A stretch of 64,000 bases of DNA, taken from Streptomyces drozdowiczii (GTDB lineage: Bacteria > Actinomycetota > Actinomycetes > Streptomycetales > Streptomycetaceae). The stretch covers positions 434,001 to 498,000 of the forward strand of contig NZ_CP098740.1 in NCBI RefSeq assembly GCF_026167665.1, given 5' to 3'. How positions within the stretch are numbered: position 1 is the stretch's first letter; every line of letters starts with the position of its first letter. This document shows, piece by piece, positions 42,528-50,790 of the stretch. The notes beneath the pieces were generated by a model. That model searched no databases. It was not told where the DNA came from and saw nothing but the letters and a program-made list of their open reading frames with translations. Position numbers and translations under genes: made by a program.

Positions 42528-43202
42528 GTGGCGACATCCCGAGGGGCTCTCCAGCCCATCACGTCGCGGTCCGTGGTGGAGCAGGCCACCGAGGAACTGC
42601 GCCGCGCGATCCTGGCCGGACAGCTGGCTCCCGGCGGCGAGTACTCGCTGCGCGAGCTGGCCGGAATGCTCGACATCAGCTTCATCCCCATCCGGGAGGC
42701 GCTGCGCAGCCTGGAGAGCGAGGGCCTGGTCATCATGCGGCCCGGCCGCAGCGCCGTCGTGGCCCCGCTCGACCTGGACGACCTGCGCGGGATCTACCGG
42801 CTGCGGCGTGCTCTGGAACCGGACATCGCGCGGCGTTCCTGCGTCCTGCTGCGGGACGAGGACCTGGACCGGCTGGAGTTCCAGGCGACCGATTTCGGCG
42901 CCCGGGAGCAGGGCATGGCCGATATCTACGACGACCACCACGCCTTCCACCTGGCCCTGTTGGCGCCGGCCGCCACCGCCTGGGACATCCGTGTCCTGAC
43001 CACCCTGTGGCGGGCCGGCGAGCGCTACATCCGGATCGGCTTCGGCAGGCTCGACCCCGACCCGGCCGAGCACCAGCGGCGCGGCCAGGCCCATGCGGAC
43101 CTCGTGGCCGCCTTCCGTACCCGGGACCCGGGCACCGTCGGCGACGCGGTCGAGCAGCACCTCGCCCGTAACGAGAAGATCGCCTTCTCCGCCCTGTCCT
43201 GA
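42528..43202 (+). CDS. GntR family regulator, FadR/FCD subfamily
   Basis: 224 residues with an N-terminal winged helix (about 15-80; SLRELAGMLDISFIPIREALRSLESEGLV) and an all-helical FCD ligand-binding domain (90-215) with Asp/His residues such as DDHHAFH that commonly hold a metal. GTG start with GAGGGA upstream. FCD regulators typically sense carboxylic acids. It sits between operons carrying elements A and B and is the best placed candidate regulator of the catabolic genes. Confidence 0.92.
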   Translation: MATSRGALQPITSRSVVEQATEELRRAILAGQLAPGGEYSLRELAGMLDISFIPIREALRSLESEGLVIMRPGRSAVVAPLDLDDLRGIYRLRRALEPDIARRSCVLLRDEDLDRLEFQATDFGAREQGMADIYDDHHAFHLALLAPAATAWDIRVLTTLWRAGERYIRIGFGRLDPDPAEHQRRGQAHADLVAAFRTRDPGTVGDAVEQHLARNEKIAFSALS

Positions 43203-43253
43203 ATCCGGCCGCCGGAAGCGCGCCGGGGCCGTAGCCGGGGATGCCGCGAGGGT

Positions 43254-43273
43254 TGCTGTTATCACATATAGCG
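43254..43273 (+). promoter_or_regulatory. 20-bp regulatory element, copy B
   Basis: TGCTGTTATCACATATAGCG, identical to copy C and differing from copy A at two positions. It lies about 190 nt upstream of the Tat amidohydrolase gene start at 43466, with no other gene between. Confidence 0.75.
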
Positions 43274-43465
43274 GCTACGGTCGAACCGCTCTCCCGTGAG
43301 CGGCCCCACCCGCCGCCACCATTCAGGCCGCCCGCGCGCGCCCCAGGGGCCCGGGCCGCCGCCTCTTCGGACCCGTCGCGTCGACTGCCGGCCACCCCCG
43401 GCACTCCGCGGAATCCGGGTCTCGCACGACGCTCCTTCCGACCCGCCCGGCAGAAAGGCACAACG

Positions 43466-44659
43466 ATGTGTGTCAGCGACACGAACCGACGTGACTTCTT
43501 CAAGACGGCCGCAGCGGCCGGCATCGCCGTCGCGGGAGTGCCGGCCCTGGCCGGCCCCGCCTCCGCCCACGCACCGGAACGCACCGGCTTCCTCGGCGAA
43601 CGGATCGCCCTGACGAACGTCCGGGTCTTCGACGGCGACCAGGTGACCTCGCCCCGCACCGTGGTCATCGACAACGGACGCATCGGCATCAGCGCGCTCG
43701 GCGCGCGCCGGATCGACTGCGGAGGGGCGGTGCTGCTCCCCGGCCTGACCGACGCGCACATCCATCTGCGGGATGTCGACACGCTGCACGCGCTGGCCGG
43801 TGCCGGAGTGACCACCGGCCTGGACATGGCCTCGTTCCCGCCGTCGCTGGTCGACTCGCTGCGCGGACTGCCCGGCCTGACCGACATCCGCAGCGCGGGC
43901 ACGCCCGCGGTGGCACCCGGGAGCCCGCAGAGCCAGATCCCCACCTTCCCGGCGGACGCGGTGCTGACCGGCCCCGAGCAGGCCGCCCCCTTCGTACGCA
44001 GCCGGATCGCCGAGGGTTCGGACTACATCAAGATCATCATCGATGAGCCGGGGCTCTCGCCGGAGACCATCAAGGCCGTGACGTCGGCCGCGCACTCCGC
44101 CGGCCGGCTCGTCATGGCCCACGCGACCTCAACGGCCGCGGTGGTACGCGCACTTGACGCGAAGGTCGACATGATCCACCACGTCCCCATGGACAGCGCG
44201 CTGTCGGCCGCGGTCGCGGCCCGGTACGTCTCGTCGGGCACCGTCGCGGTGCCCACCTTGACGATGATGGAGGGCTTCGGAAACCTCGGGATACCCGGCA
44301 TGGACTACGCGGCCGCCGAAGGCAGCGTCGCCGCGCTGCGCCGGGCCGGGGCACGGATCCTGGCGGGCACGGACGCGAACCTCACGCCGGGCATTCCCGT
44401 GCACCCGCCGTACGGCGCCGCGCTGCACCACGAGTTGGAGCTGCTGGTCCACGCGGGCCTCACCCACCGCGAGGCGCTGCGGGCGGCGACGAAGCTCCCC
44501 GCGCAGGCGTTCGGCCTGTGGGACCGCGGCACCATCCGGGTCGGGAACCGCGCCGACCTCGTCCTGATCGACGGGAATCCGCTCACCGACATCACCGCGA
44601 CGCGCGCCGTGCGGCGCGTCTGGATCGGTGGGGTCGAGTACGCCCCCACCGCCGCGTGA
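43466..44659 (+). CDS. Tat-exported metal-dependent amidohydrolase (imidazolonepropionase-like)
   Basis: 397 residues. A twin-arginine signal (NRRDFFKTAAAAGIAVAG) ends near ASA at residue 35. The rest is an amidohydrolase-1 TIM barrel with DAHIHL (metal HxH), YIKIIID (bridging Lys), MAHATS and IHHVP (His ligands) and AGTDAN (Asp). The ATG at 43466 follows AAAGG. Relatives act on cyclic amides, esters or lactones; the substrate here is unknown. It forms a single-gene unit between element B and a strong terminator. Confidence 0.88.
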   Translation: MCVSDTNRRDFFKTAAAAGIAVAGVPALAGPASAHAPERTGFLGERIALTNVRVFDGDQVTSPRTVVIDNGRIGISALGARRIDCGGAVLLPGLTDAHIHLRDVDTLHALAGAGVTTGLDMASFPPSLVDSLRGLPGLTDIRSAGTPAVAPGSPQSQIPTFPADAVLTGPEQAAPFVRSRIAEGSDYIKIIIDEPGLSPETIKAVTSAAHSAGRLVMAHATSTAAVVRALDAKVDMIHHVPMDSALSAAVAARYVSSGTVAVPTLTMMEGFGNLGIPGMDYAAAEGSVAALRRAGARILAGTDANLTPGIPVHPPYGAALHHELELLVHAGLTHREALRAATKLPAQAFGLWDRGTIRVGNRADLVLIDGNPLTDITATRAVRRVWIGGVEYAPTAA

Positions 44660-44679
44660 TCCCCGGCTTCGGCCGACCG

Positions 44680-44718
44680 GGCCGTGCGGGGGCGACAACA
44701 CGTCGTCCCCGCACGGCC
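44680..44718. terminator. Strong hairpin terminator between convergent genes
   Basis: Arms 44680-44696 and 44702-44718 pair over 17 bp with one mismatch around the loop AACAC. It sits between the convergent amidohydrolase and E1-like genes and can serve both. Confidence 0.75.
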
Positions 44719-44730
44719 GTTCACGGTGGG

Positions 44731-47058
44731 TCACTCCGTCAGGTCCAGGGCCGCGGCGACGATGCCGTCGGTGTCGATGCCGTGGTGGCGGTAGACCTCC
44801 TCCAGGGAGCCGGACTGCCCGAAGCGGGTGACGCCCAGCCTGCGCGCGGGCACGCCGTGGAGGGCGGACAGGAACGCCAGCGTGTGCGGGTGACCGTCCA
44901 GCACGGTGACCAGGGGCGTGGCCCGCTCCGCGGGGAAGACCTGGTCCAGGATCCAGTCCGGCGCCTCGCCGTTGCCCGCGCGGGCGTCCATCGCCTGGTA
45001 GAGCAGCCCCGGGCTGACCACGCACACCACGTCGGCCGGGACGCCGAGGCCCTGCAACCGGTCGGCGGCGGCCAGGGCCTCGGGCACCATGGCCCCCATG
45101 GCCGCGATGGTCACCTTCGCCCCGCTCCGCCTGCGCAGCGGATACGCCCCGGCCACGACCTGGCGGCGGCGGCGTTCCCGGGCCGCCGGGTCGGACGGCA
45201 CCCGGGCGAGGGTCTGGTCGACGGGCCGGGTGGACAGCCGCAGGTAGGCGGAGCCCCCGTCGGGCCGGCCGAGGCGGGACAGCGCCGCCAGCAGCGTCCA
45301 CTCGGTGTCGAGGGCGAAGGCGGGCTCCCAGGTCGTGCAGCCGGGCTGCTCGATGCCGAGGGAGGGCGTGGTGATGGACTGGTGGGCCCCGCCCTCGGGC
45401 GCCAGGGTGACGCCGGAAGGGGTTCCGACCAGGATCGACTGGCCGCCCGCGTAGATGCCGTAGGACCAGGGCTCCAGGGCGCGGTTCACGAAGGGGTCGT
45501 ACATCACCCCGATCGGCAGCAGCGGCTCGCCCCAGCGGCTCCAGGTGGCGCCCAACTCGCCCAGGATTCCGACCAGGTTGGTCTCGGCGATACCCAGCTC
45601 GATGTGCTGGCCGGTCGGCCGTTCCCGCCAGTGCAGGATGGTCTCCGCGTCGTCGGCGAACCAGTCCACGCGCTCCGTGGGCGACCAGACGCCGACCTTG
45701 TTGACCCAGCCGCCCAGATTGGTCGAGGAGCTGACGTCGGGGCTGACGGTGACCACGCGGCGGGCCGCCTCGGGCGCGGTGCGGGTCAGGTCGAGCAGCG
45801 TACGGCCGAGCGCCGCCTGGGTGGTCGCGACGCCCGTCGGGGTCCGGCCCGTGTCGGTGGGCATCGCCGGGGGCGCCGTCATCCGGACGGGGTCCCGGCG
45901 CAGCCGCGCGCCGGTCTCGGCGCACAGGCGGGCGGCCGCCGAGTCCGCGGGGAAGCCCTGCCAGGGGTCGTCGGGATCGGCGCCCACTTCGGCGGCGAGC
46001 TGCCGCATCTGGCCCTCCGTCAGCAGGGAGGAGTGGTTCTGCGGGTGCCCCTGGGTGGGCAGGCCGTGGCCTTTCACGGTGTACGCGAAGACGACCGTGG
46101 GCCGGTGGTCGTCCACCTCGGAGAGCGCGGCGTCGAGGGCGGTCAGGTCGTGGCCGCCGAGGTTGCGGACCGCCTCCATGAGGGTGGCGTCGTCGGTCTC
46201 CGCGAGCAGGGCGGCGATCGCGGGGGCCTCGGCGCCGGTGCCGGGCAGCCGTTCGCGCAGGTGCCCGGCCGAGCAGCGCAGCAGCCGCTGGTACTCCGGG
46301 TTGGCCATCCCGTCGATACGGGCCCGCAGCGCGGCGCCGCCCGGACGCTCGAACAGCCGCTCCAGCAGGTGGCCGTATTTGAGGGTGAGGACCTGCCAGC
46401 CGGCCGCTGCGAACATGCCGTGCAGCCGGCCGGCCGCCATGTTCGGCACCACGCGGTCGAGGGACTGCCGGTTGAGGTCGACGATCCAGACCAGCTCGCC
46501 GAGGTCGGCGACCTGCGGGTCGAGCACCGCCTCCCACACCGCGCCCTCGTCCAGTTCGGCGTCGCCGACCAGCGCGTACTGGCGGCCCTTGAAGCCCTCG
46601 CCGGCGCTCCGGTCCGCGTAACGGCGGGCCAGCGCACCCCAGATCGTCGCCGTGGCGCCGATGCCGACCGAGCCGGTGGAGTAGTCGACGGTGTCGGGGT
46701 CCTTGGAGCGGCTCGGGTAGCTCTGGAGGCCGCCGAAGGCGCGCAGCGTGGGCAGGTAGGACGCGTCCAGGTCACCGAGCAGGTGGTTGATGGCGTGCAG
46801 CACGGGCGAGGCGTGCGGTTTGACGGAGACGCGGTCCTCGGGGCGCAGATGGCGGAACCAGAGGGCGGTCATGATGGACACCATCGAGGCGCAGGACGCC
46901 TGGTGGCCGCCCACCTTGAGCCCGGAGGGGTTGGGGCGCACCCGGTTGGCGTGGTGCACGATCGCGCTGGACAGCCACAGCACGCGGTCCTCGATCCTGT
47001 GCAGCACGTCGAGGGTCGTGTCCGGGGTCCGCCGGGGGGCGGTCGGTGCGGTGGTCAT
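44731..47058 (-). CDS. Thiamine-diphosphate enzyme, transketolase/pyruvate dehydrogenase E1-like
   Basis: 775 residues resembling homodimeric 2-oxoacid dehydrogenase E1 (AceE type) and transketolases: an N-terminal ThDP domain with STGSVGIG and GDAELDEGAVWEA...WIVDLNRQSLDR, then a pyrimidine-binding domain (GIAETNLVGILG) and a C-terminal transketolase domain. AceE is usually near 890 residues, so this is a short relative. It would decarboxylate or transfer from a 2-oxo acid, which fits the end of a meta-cleavage route producing pyruvate-like acids. The ATG at 47058 has GAGGAG 12 nt upstream. It is divergent from an Lrp-type regulator. Confidence 0.85.
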   Translation of the reverse strand: MTTAPTAPRRTPDTTLDVLHRIEDRVLWLSSAIVHHANRVRPNPSGLKVGGHQASCASMVSIMTALWFRHLRPEDRVSVKPHASPVLHAINHLLGDLDASYLPTLRAFGGLQSYPSRSKDPDTVDYSTGSVGIGATATIWGALARRYADRSAGEGFKGRQYALVGDAELDEGAVWEAVLDPQVADLGELVWIVDLNRQSLDRVVPNMAAGRLHGMFAAAGWQVLTLKYGHLLERLFERPGGAALRARIDGMANPEYQRLLRCSAGHLRERLPGTGAEAPAIAALLAETDDATLMEAVRNLGGHDLTALDAALSEVDDHRPTVVFAYTVKGHGLPTQGHPQNHSSLLTEGQMRQLAAEVGADPDDPWQGFPADSAAARLCAETGARLRRDPVRMTAPPAMPTDTGRTPTGVATTQAALGRTLLDLTRTAPEAARRVVTVSPDVSSSTNLGGWVNKVGVWSPTERVDWFADDAETILHWRERPTGQHIELGIAETNLVGILGELGATWSRWGEPLLPIGVMYDPFVNRALEPWSYGIYAGGQSILVGTPSGVTLAPEGGAHQSITTPSLGIEQPGCTTWEPAFALDTEWTLLAALSRLGRPDGGSAYLRLSTRPVDQTLARVPSDPAARERRRRQVVAGAYPLRRRSGAKVTIAAMGAMVPEALAAADRLQGLGVPADVVCVVSPGLLYQAMDARAGNGEAPDWILDQVFPAERATPLVTVLDGHPHTLAFLSALHGVPARRLGVTRFGQSGSLEEVYRHHGIDTDGIVAAALDLTE

Positions 47059-47334
47059 GGCGGAAACGGTCTCCTCGCGCTGGGCACGGCCGGAGCGCGC
47101 GCGGACGTGCGGCGGCCGTGACGTGGGACGTACCACGGGCGCCTGCGGAGCGCACCGGGTGTGCCCCGGCGCACATCGGCCGGCTCCCGACCGGGTCACG
47201 GTCGGCGGCGTGCTGCCAGGGGCGGGATCGTTGCCAGGAGCACACCACCGGGTCCGAACGCCGCACAAGAACCAGCGGAGAAATCACGCAGAATGCCCAA
47301 TCACCCGCCCCCTGAACCCGAGAAGGTGTGCATC

Positions 47335-47826
47335 GTGCCCAGTTCCGAGCGGATCGACCCCACCGACGCCCGCCTGCTGCTGGCCCTCGCCGCTCATCCC
47401 CGCGCCACCGCGGTGGCGCTCGCCGAGGCGAGCGGGCTGAGCCGCAACACCGTCCAGGCACGGCTGGCGGCCCTGGACCGCGACGGCGCCGTGGCGTCCT
47501 TCGAGCGGCGTGTCGAGCCGGCGGCCCTCGGCTATCCGCTCACCGCCTTCGTCACCACCCGGGTGGCCCAGCGCAGGCTGGACGAGGTCGCCCACGCGCT
47601 CGCGGCGATCCCCGAAGTCCTCCAGGTGCACGGGCTGACCGGTGACACCGACCTGCTGGTCCAGGTGGCGGCGACGGACGCCGAGGACCTGTACCGGGTG
47701 GCCGGCCACATCCTCGGCATACCCGGGGTGGAACGCACCGCCACATCGCTCGTCATGCGCCAACTGGTCCCCTACCGGCTCGCCCCGCTGCTGCGCCGGA
47801 CCGCCGCCCGCCGAGTCGTTCCGTGA
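47335..47826 (+). CDS. Lrp/AsnC family transcriptional regulator
   Basis: About 163 residues: an N-terminal helix-turn-helix (DARLLLALAAHPRATAVALAEASGLSRNTVQARL) and a C-terminal RAM/AsnC ligand domain. The GTG at 47335 has AAGG at 8-nt spacing; an in-frame ATG at 47293 with GGAG further away is an alternative. It is divergent from the E1-like gene, which it probably regulates. The FAH-family gene follows 157 nt downstream with element C in between. Confidence 0.88.
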   Translation: MPSSERIDPTDARLLLALAAHPRATAVALAEASGLSRNTVQARLAALDRDGAVASFERRVEPAALGYPLTAFVTTRVAQRRLDEVAHALAAIPEVLQVHGLTGDTDLLVQVAATDAEDLYRVAGHILGIPGVERTATSLVMRQLVPYRLAPLLRRTAARRVVP

Positions 47827-47849
47827 AGAAGAAGGTGGCCTCGCGCCCT

Positions 47850-47869
47850 TGCTGTTATCACATATAGCG
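47850..47869 (+). promoter_or_regulatory. 20-bp regulatory element, copy C
   Basis: TGCTGTTATCACATATAGCG, identical to copy B. It lies 114 nt upstream of the FAH-family gene, which heads an operon with the VOC-type and HIT genes. Confidence 0.75.
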
Positions 47870-47983
47870 ACCTACTGTGTGACCAGCACCGCAGCCCCCG
47901 ATGCCGGCCCGTCGGAGGGCCGGGCGTCGCCCGCACCCCAGGGACACCCCTCGGAACAACCCCAGGAACTCAGGAGCAACTCC

Positions 47984-48832
47984 GTGCGCATCGCCAACCT
48001 TTCCGGCCGCCTGGTCCTCGTCGTGGACGGTCTCGCCGTCGACGTCGAGGAGGCGAGCGGCGGCCGTTTCGCCGCGGACCCGCAGGCCGTCTACGAGCAG
48101 TGGGAGGAGTTCCGCCGGTGGGCGGCGCGGGCCGATCTGCCCGAGGGGCGCCCCTTCGACCCCTCCCTCCTGGGCGCGCCCGTACCGGCGCCTCGGCAGA
48201 TCGTCGCCGCCGGCCTCAACTACCGCGACCACGCGGCCGAGTCGGGCTTCGCCCTCCCCGAGACCATGCCGCCGGTCTTCACCAAGTTCGCCAGCAGCAT
48301 CACGGGCCCCGTCACCGAGGTCACCCTTCCGCCGGGCGGTCACACCGACTGGGAGATCGAACTCGTCGTCGTCATCGGCACCCGCGCCCACCGCGTCTCC
48401 GCCGAGTCGGCCTGGGACCATGTGGCCGGGCTGACCGTGGGCCAGGACATCTCGGAGCGCATCACCCAACTCGAAGGGCCAGCTCCGCAGTTCAGCCTGG
48501 GCAAATCCTTCCCGGGCTTCGCCCCGATCGGGCCGTACGTGGTCACTCCCGACGCGCTCGACAACCCCGACGACCTGGGCCTGCGCTGCACCGTGAACGG
48601 CGAGGAGGTCCAGAAGAGCCGCACCAGCGACCTGATCTTCTCCGTACCGGAGCTGGTCTCCCGGCTGTCCTCGGTGATCCCCCTGCTGCCCGGCGACATC
48701 GTCTTCACCGGGACCCCGGCCGGCGTCGGCCTGGGCCGTGAACCGCAGCGCTGGCTCGCTCCCGGAGACGAGCTGGTCAGCACCATCGAGGGCATCGGCG
48801 AGCTTCGCCAGCGCTTCGTCGCGCAGAGCTGA
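47984..48832 (+). CDS. Fumarylacetoacetate hydrolase (FAH) family protein
   Basis: 282 residues with the FAH catalytic region: GLNYRDHAAE, metal ligands in DWEIELVVVIG and GQDISER, SLGKSFPGFAPIGP and LLPGDIVFTGTPAGVG. The family hydrolyses or decarboxylates acylpyruvate-type ring-cleavage products. GTG start with AGGAG at 8-nt spacing. It begins the operon under element C, 68 nt ahead of the VOC-family gene. Confidence 0.9.
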   Translation: MRIANLSGRLVLVVDGLAVDVEEASGGRFAADPQAVYEQWEEFRRWAARADLPEGRPFDPSLLGAPVPAPRQIVAAGLNYRDHAAESGFALPETMPPVFTKFASSITGPVTEVTLPPGGHTDWEIELVVVIGTRAHRVSAESAWDHVAGLTVGQDISERITQLEGPAPQFSLGKSFPGFAPIGPYVVTPDALDNPDDLGLRCTVNGEEVQKSRTSDLIFSVPELVSRLSSVIPLLPGDIVFTGTPAGVGLGREPQRWLAPGDELVSTIEGIGELRQRFVAQS

Positions 48833-48900
48833 CACGCCGGCGACCACGTCCCCGCGAGACCGCACATGCACACCCCGCACGTTCGATCGAGGAGGCTCGG

Positions 48901-49473
48901 ATGACCGCCACACCGAAATTCGCCCACGTCGTGTTCCAGACCAGCAACCCCAGCGCCATGCGGGACTGGTACTGCGCCGTTCTCGACGGGCATGTGGTGT
49001 TCCAGAACGACAGCCTGTGCTTCATCACCTACGACGAGGAGCACCACCGCGTCGCACTGCTCACTCCCCCGGTTCCGCTGGAGCGCAAGAAGCCCACGAC
49101 GGCCTCGGCCCACCATGTCGCGTACACCTTCGACCACCTCGACTCCCTGCTCGCCCGCTACGAACTGCTGCGCGACAAGGGCGTGGTGCCGGCGGTGTGC
49201 ATCGCCCACGGGGTCACTACCTCCATGTACTACCAGGACCCCGACGGCGGTTTCGTGGAGATGCAGATCGACAACTTCGCCGACCCGGACGAGGCCACCG
49301 GCTACATGGAGGGACCGGAGTACGGCGCCGACGCCGTCGGTCCCGCCTTCGACCCGGAGGCCATGCTGGCGGCGCGCCGTTCCGGAGCGGCGGTGGACGA
49401 ACTGATCCACCGGTCCTGGGCCCTGCGGAGCCCCATGCCCGACCCGATGCTGGTCCTCACGGGGACCGCCTGA
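48901..49473 (+). CDS. VOC-family protein, extradiol dioxygenase-like
   Basis: 190 residues of the vicinal oxygen chelate fold: FAHVVFQTSNP with the first His, HHVAYTF with the second and GGFVEMQID with the Glu, the 2-His-1-Glu iron site of type I extradiol dioxygenases. It is a one-domain form, shorter than the two-domain enzymes of about 290 residues. Ring cleavage of a catechol would link the hydroxylases to the FAH and alpha/beta hydrolases of the cluster. The ATG is preceded by GAGG. Confidence 0.85.
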   Translation: MTATPKFAHVVFQTSNPSAMRDWYCAVLDGHVVFQNDSLCFITYDEEHHRVALLTPPVPLERKKPTTASAHHVAYTFDHLDSLLARYELLRDKGVVPAVCIAHGVTTSMYYQDPDGGFVEMQIDNFADPDEATGYMEGPEYGADAVGPAFDPEAMLAARRSGAAVDELIHRSWALRSPMPDPMLVLTGTA

Positions 49474-49507
49474 GCACGATGCCCGTATCCACCGCCGAGG
49501 GGAACCC

Positions 49508-49975
49508 TTGAACCCGTCCAGCCTCCACGCCGACTGCTTCATGTGCGGCCTGGAACAGAGCGAGGAAACCGCCGTCGTCTTCCAGGACCCCCTGTGGTCG
49601 GGGGAGCTGGTGCCCGGCTACGACGTGCCCGGCTGGTTCGTCCTGCGGGCCCGGCGGCACGCCGAGCGCATCACCGGGCTGGACGACGCCGAGCTGGCGT
49701 CCTTCGGCCGACGGGCGCGCGACCTCGTCGCGGCGGTCACCGAGGTGACCGGTGCGCCGGCGACGTACTTGATGGTCTTCGGTGAGAACCATCCGCACTT
49801 CCACGCGCTCGTCACCGCCCGTGACGAACAGGTCCCCGCGGACCGCCGCAGCGGCGACATCCTCCGCCTACGGACGGAACGCGCGGACCCCGAGGCCGCC
49901 GCCCGCCTGGTACCGGCGGTACGCCGCGCCTACGAACGGCTCGCGGGCAGCGACGCGTATCCGCTCCCGGCCTGA
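49508..49975 (+). CDS. HIT domain protein
   Basis: 155 residues with the histidine triad HPHFHALV near residue 100 and a CFMCG pair near the N-terminus. HIT proteins hydrolyse or transfer nucleotidyl groups. It starts with TTG, preceded by a purine-rich GAGGGGA. It is third in the FAH/VOC operon, 34 nt after the VOC gene, and is followed by a strong terminator. Its role in aromatic catabolism is not obvious. Confidence 0.82.
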   Translation: MNPSSLHADCFMCGLEQSEETAVVFQDPLWSGELVPGYDVPGWFVLRARRHAERITGLDDAELASFGRRARDLVAAVTEVTGAPATYLMVFGENHPHFHALVTARDEQVPADRRSGDILRLRTERADPEAAARLVPAVRRAYERLAGSDAYPLPA

Positions 49976-50012
49976 TCATCCAAGGGAGCCTTGGCAGGCC
50001 GGGAACGCGCGA

Positions 50013-50041
50013 ACCGGACCGGGCCGTTCGCCCGGTCCGGT
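50013..50041. terminator. Hairpin terminator after the HIT gene
   Basis: ACCGGACCGGGC and GCCCGGTCCGGT form a perfect 12-bp stem with loop CGTTC. It closes the FAH-VOC-HIT operon. Confidence 0.8.
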
Positions 50042-50135
50042 GACCGCACGTAAGGCCCGACTGACCGGTTTGGGCAATTCATTCATCATAACGGTCGATT
50101 TGCCCGATTGATCAGCCAGGCCGGACACTGCATTC

Positions 50136-50729
50136 ATGACCACAGCACTTCAGGACCGCTACGACATCTCCGCCCTGATGACCGGCTGGATCCACCGTGA
50201 CCTGGGCGAATGGGACCGGCTGCGCGATCTGTTCCACCCGGATGCCCGGATCGAGATCACCTGGTTCGAGGGCCTCGCCACCGATTTCGTGGACGCGTCC
50301 GCGCAGATGGGTACGTCCGACTTCCGTACAAAACACCTCATCACCGCGCCGAGCATCACGTTCTCCTCGGACGCGCGCCGCGCCGTCGCCGAGACGAACG
50401 CGGTCATCATCGGCGAGAACGTCCGTCTGGGGCTCGGCTGCAACGGACACAACCGGTTCATCGACCGTCTGGAGCGCCGCGACGGCGAGTGGCGGATCGC
50501 GGACCGCAAGAGCGTGTACGACTTCGCGACCTTCACCTTCCCGCTCGGCATCGTGGACATCGATCAGCAGGCCGTCGCCCGCCACCCCCGTGAATACGCC
50601 GCCCTGGCGTACCTGCTCGACGCCAGCGGATTTCCTGTGGGACGCACCTTCGCCACCAAGAACAGCGAGCTGGAGAAGGAGATCAAGCAGTCGGCACTCG
50701 ACTGGCTCCACGACCAGCGCCGGGACTGA
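50136..50729 (+). CDS. SnoaL-like (NTF2-fold) protein
   Basis: 197 residues of the SnoaL-like/NTF2 family: MTGWIHRDLGEWDRLRDLFHPDARIEITWFEG at the start is typical, and the C-terminal part continues beyond the usual 130-residue domain. Relatives are dehydratases, cyclases or small oxygenase-like proteins. A terminator separates it from the upstream catabolic operon, so it is its own unit. An AT-rich stretch (about 50075-50115) upstream may hold its promoter. Confidence 0.8.
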   Translation: MTTALQDRYDISALMTGWIHRDLGEWDRLRDLFHPDARIEITWFEGLATDFVDASAQMGTSDFRTKHLITAPSITFSSDARRAVAETNAVIIGENVRLGLGCNGHNRFIDRLERRDGEWRIADRKSVYDFATFTFPLGIVDIDQQAVARHPREYAALAYLLDASGFPVGRTFATKNSELEKEIKQSALDWLHDQRRD

Positions 50730-50742
50730 AAGAACTGGGAAC

Positions 50743-50777
50743 CGCGGCGGAGGAGTGCTCGGGCCCTCCCCGCCGCG
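50743..50777. terminator. Hairpin terminator between convergent genes
   Basis: CGCGGCGG..AGG pairs with CCT..CCCGCCGCG with a small bulge. It lies between the SnoaL-like gene and the phospholipase gene, which end facing each other. Confidence 0.6.
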
Positions 50778-50790
50778 CCGCCGCCCGGTG

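Noticed and set aside
44518..47121. Plus-strand ORF of 867 codons opposite the E1-like gene, and similar ones at 23491-26223, 50197-52854 and 53017-54402
   Set aside because: Antisense shadows of well-supported minus-strand genes, with low-complexity composition.
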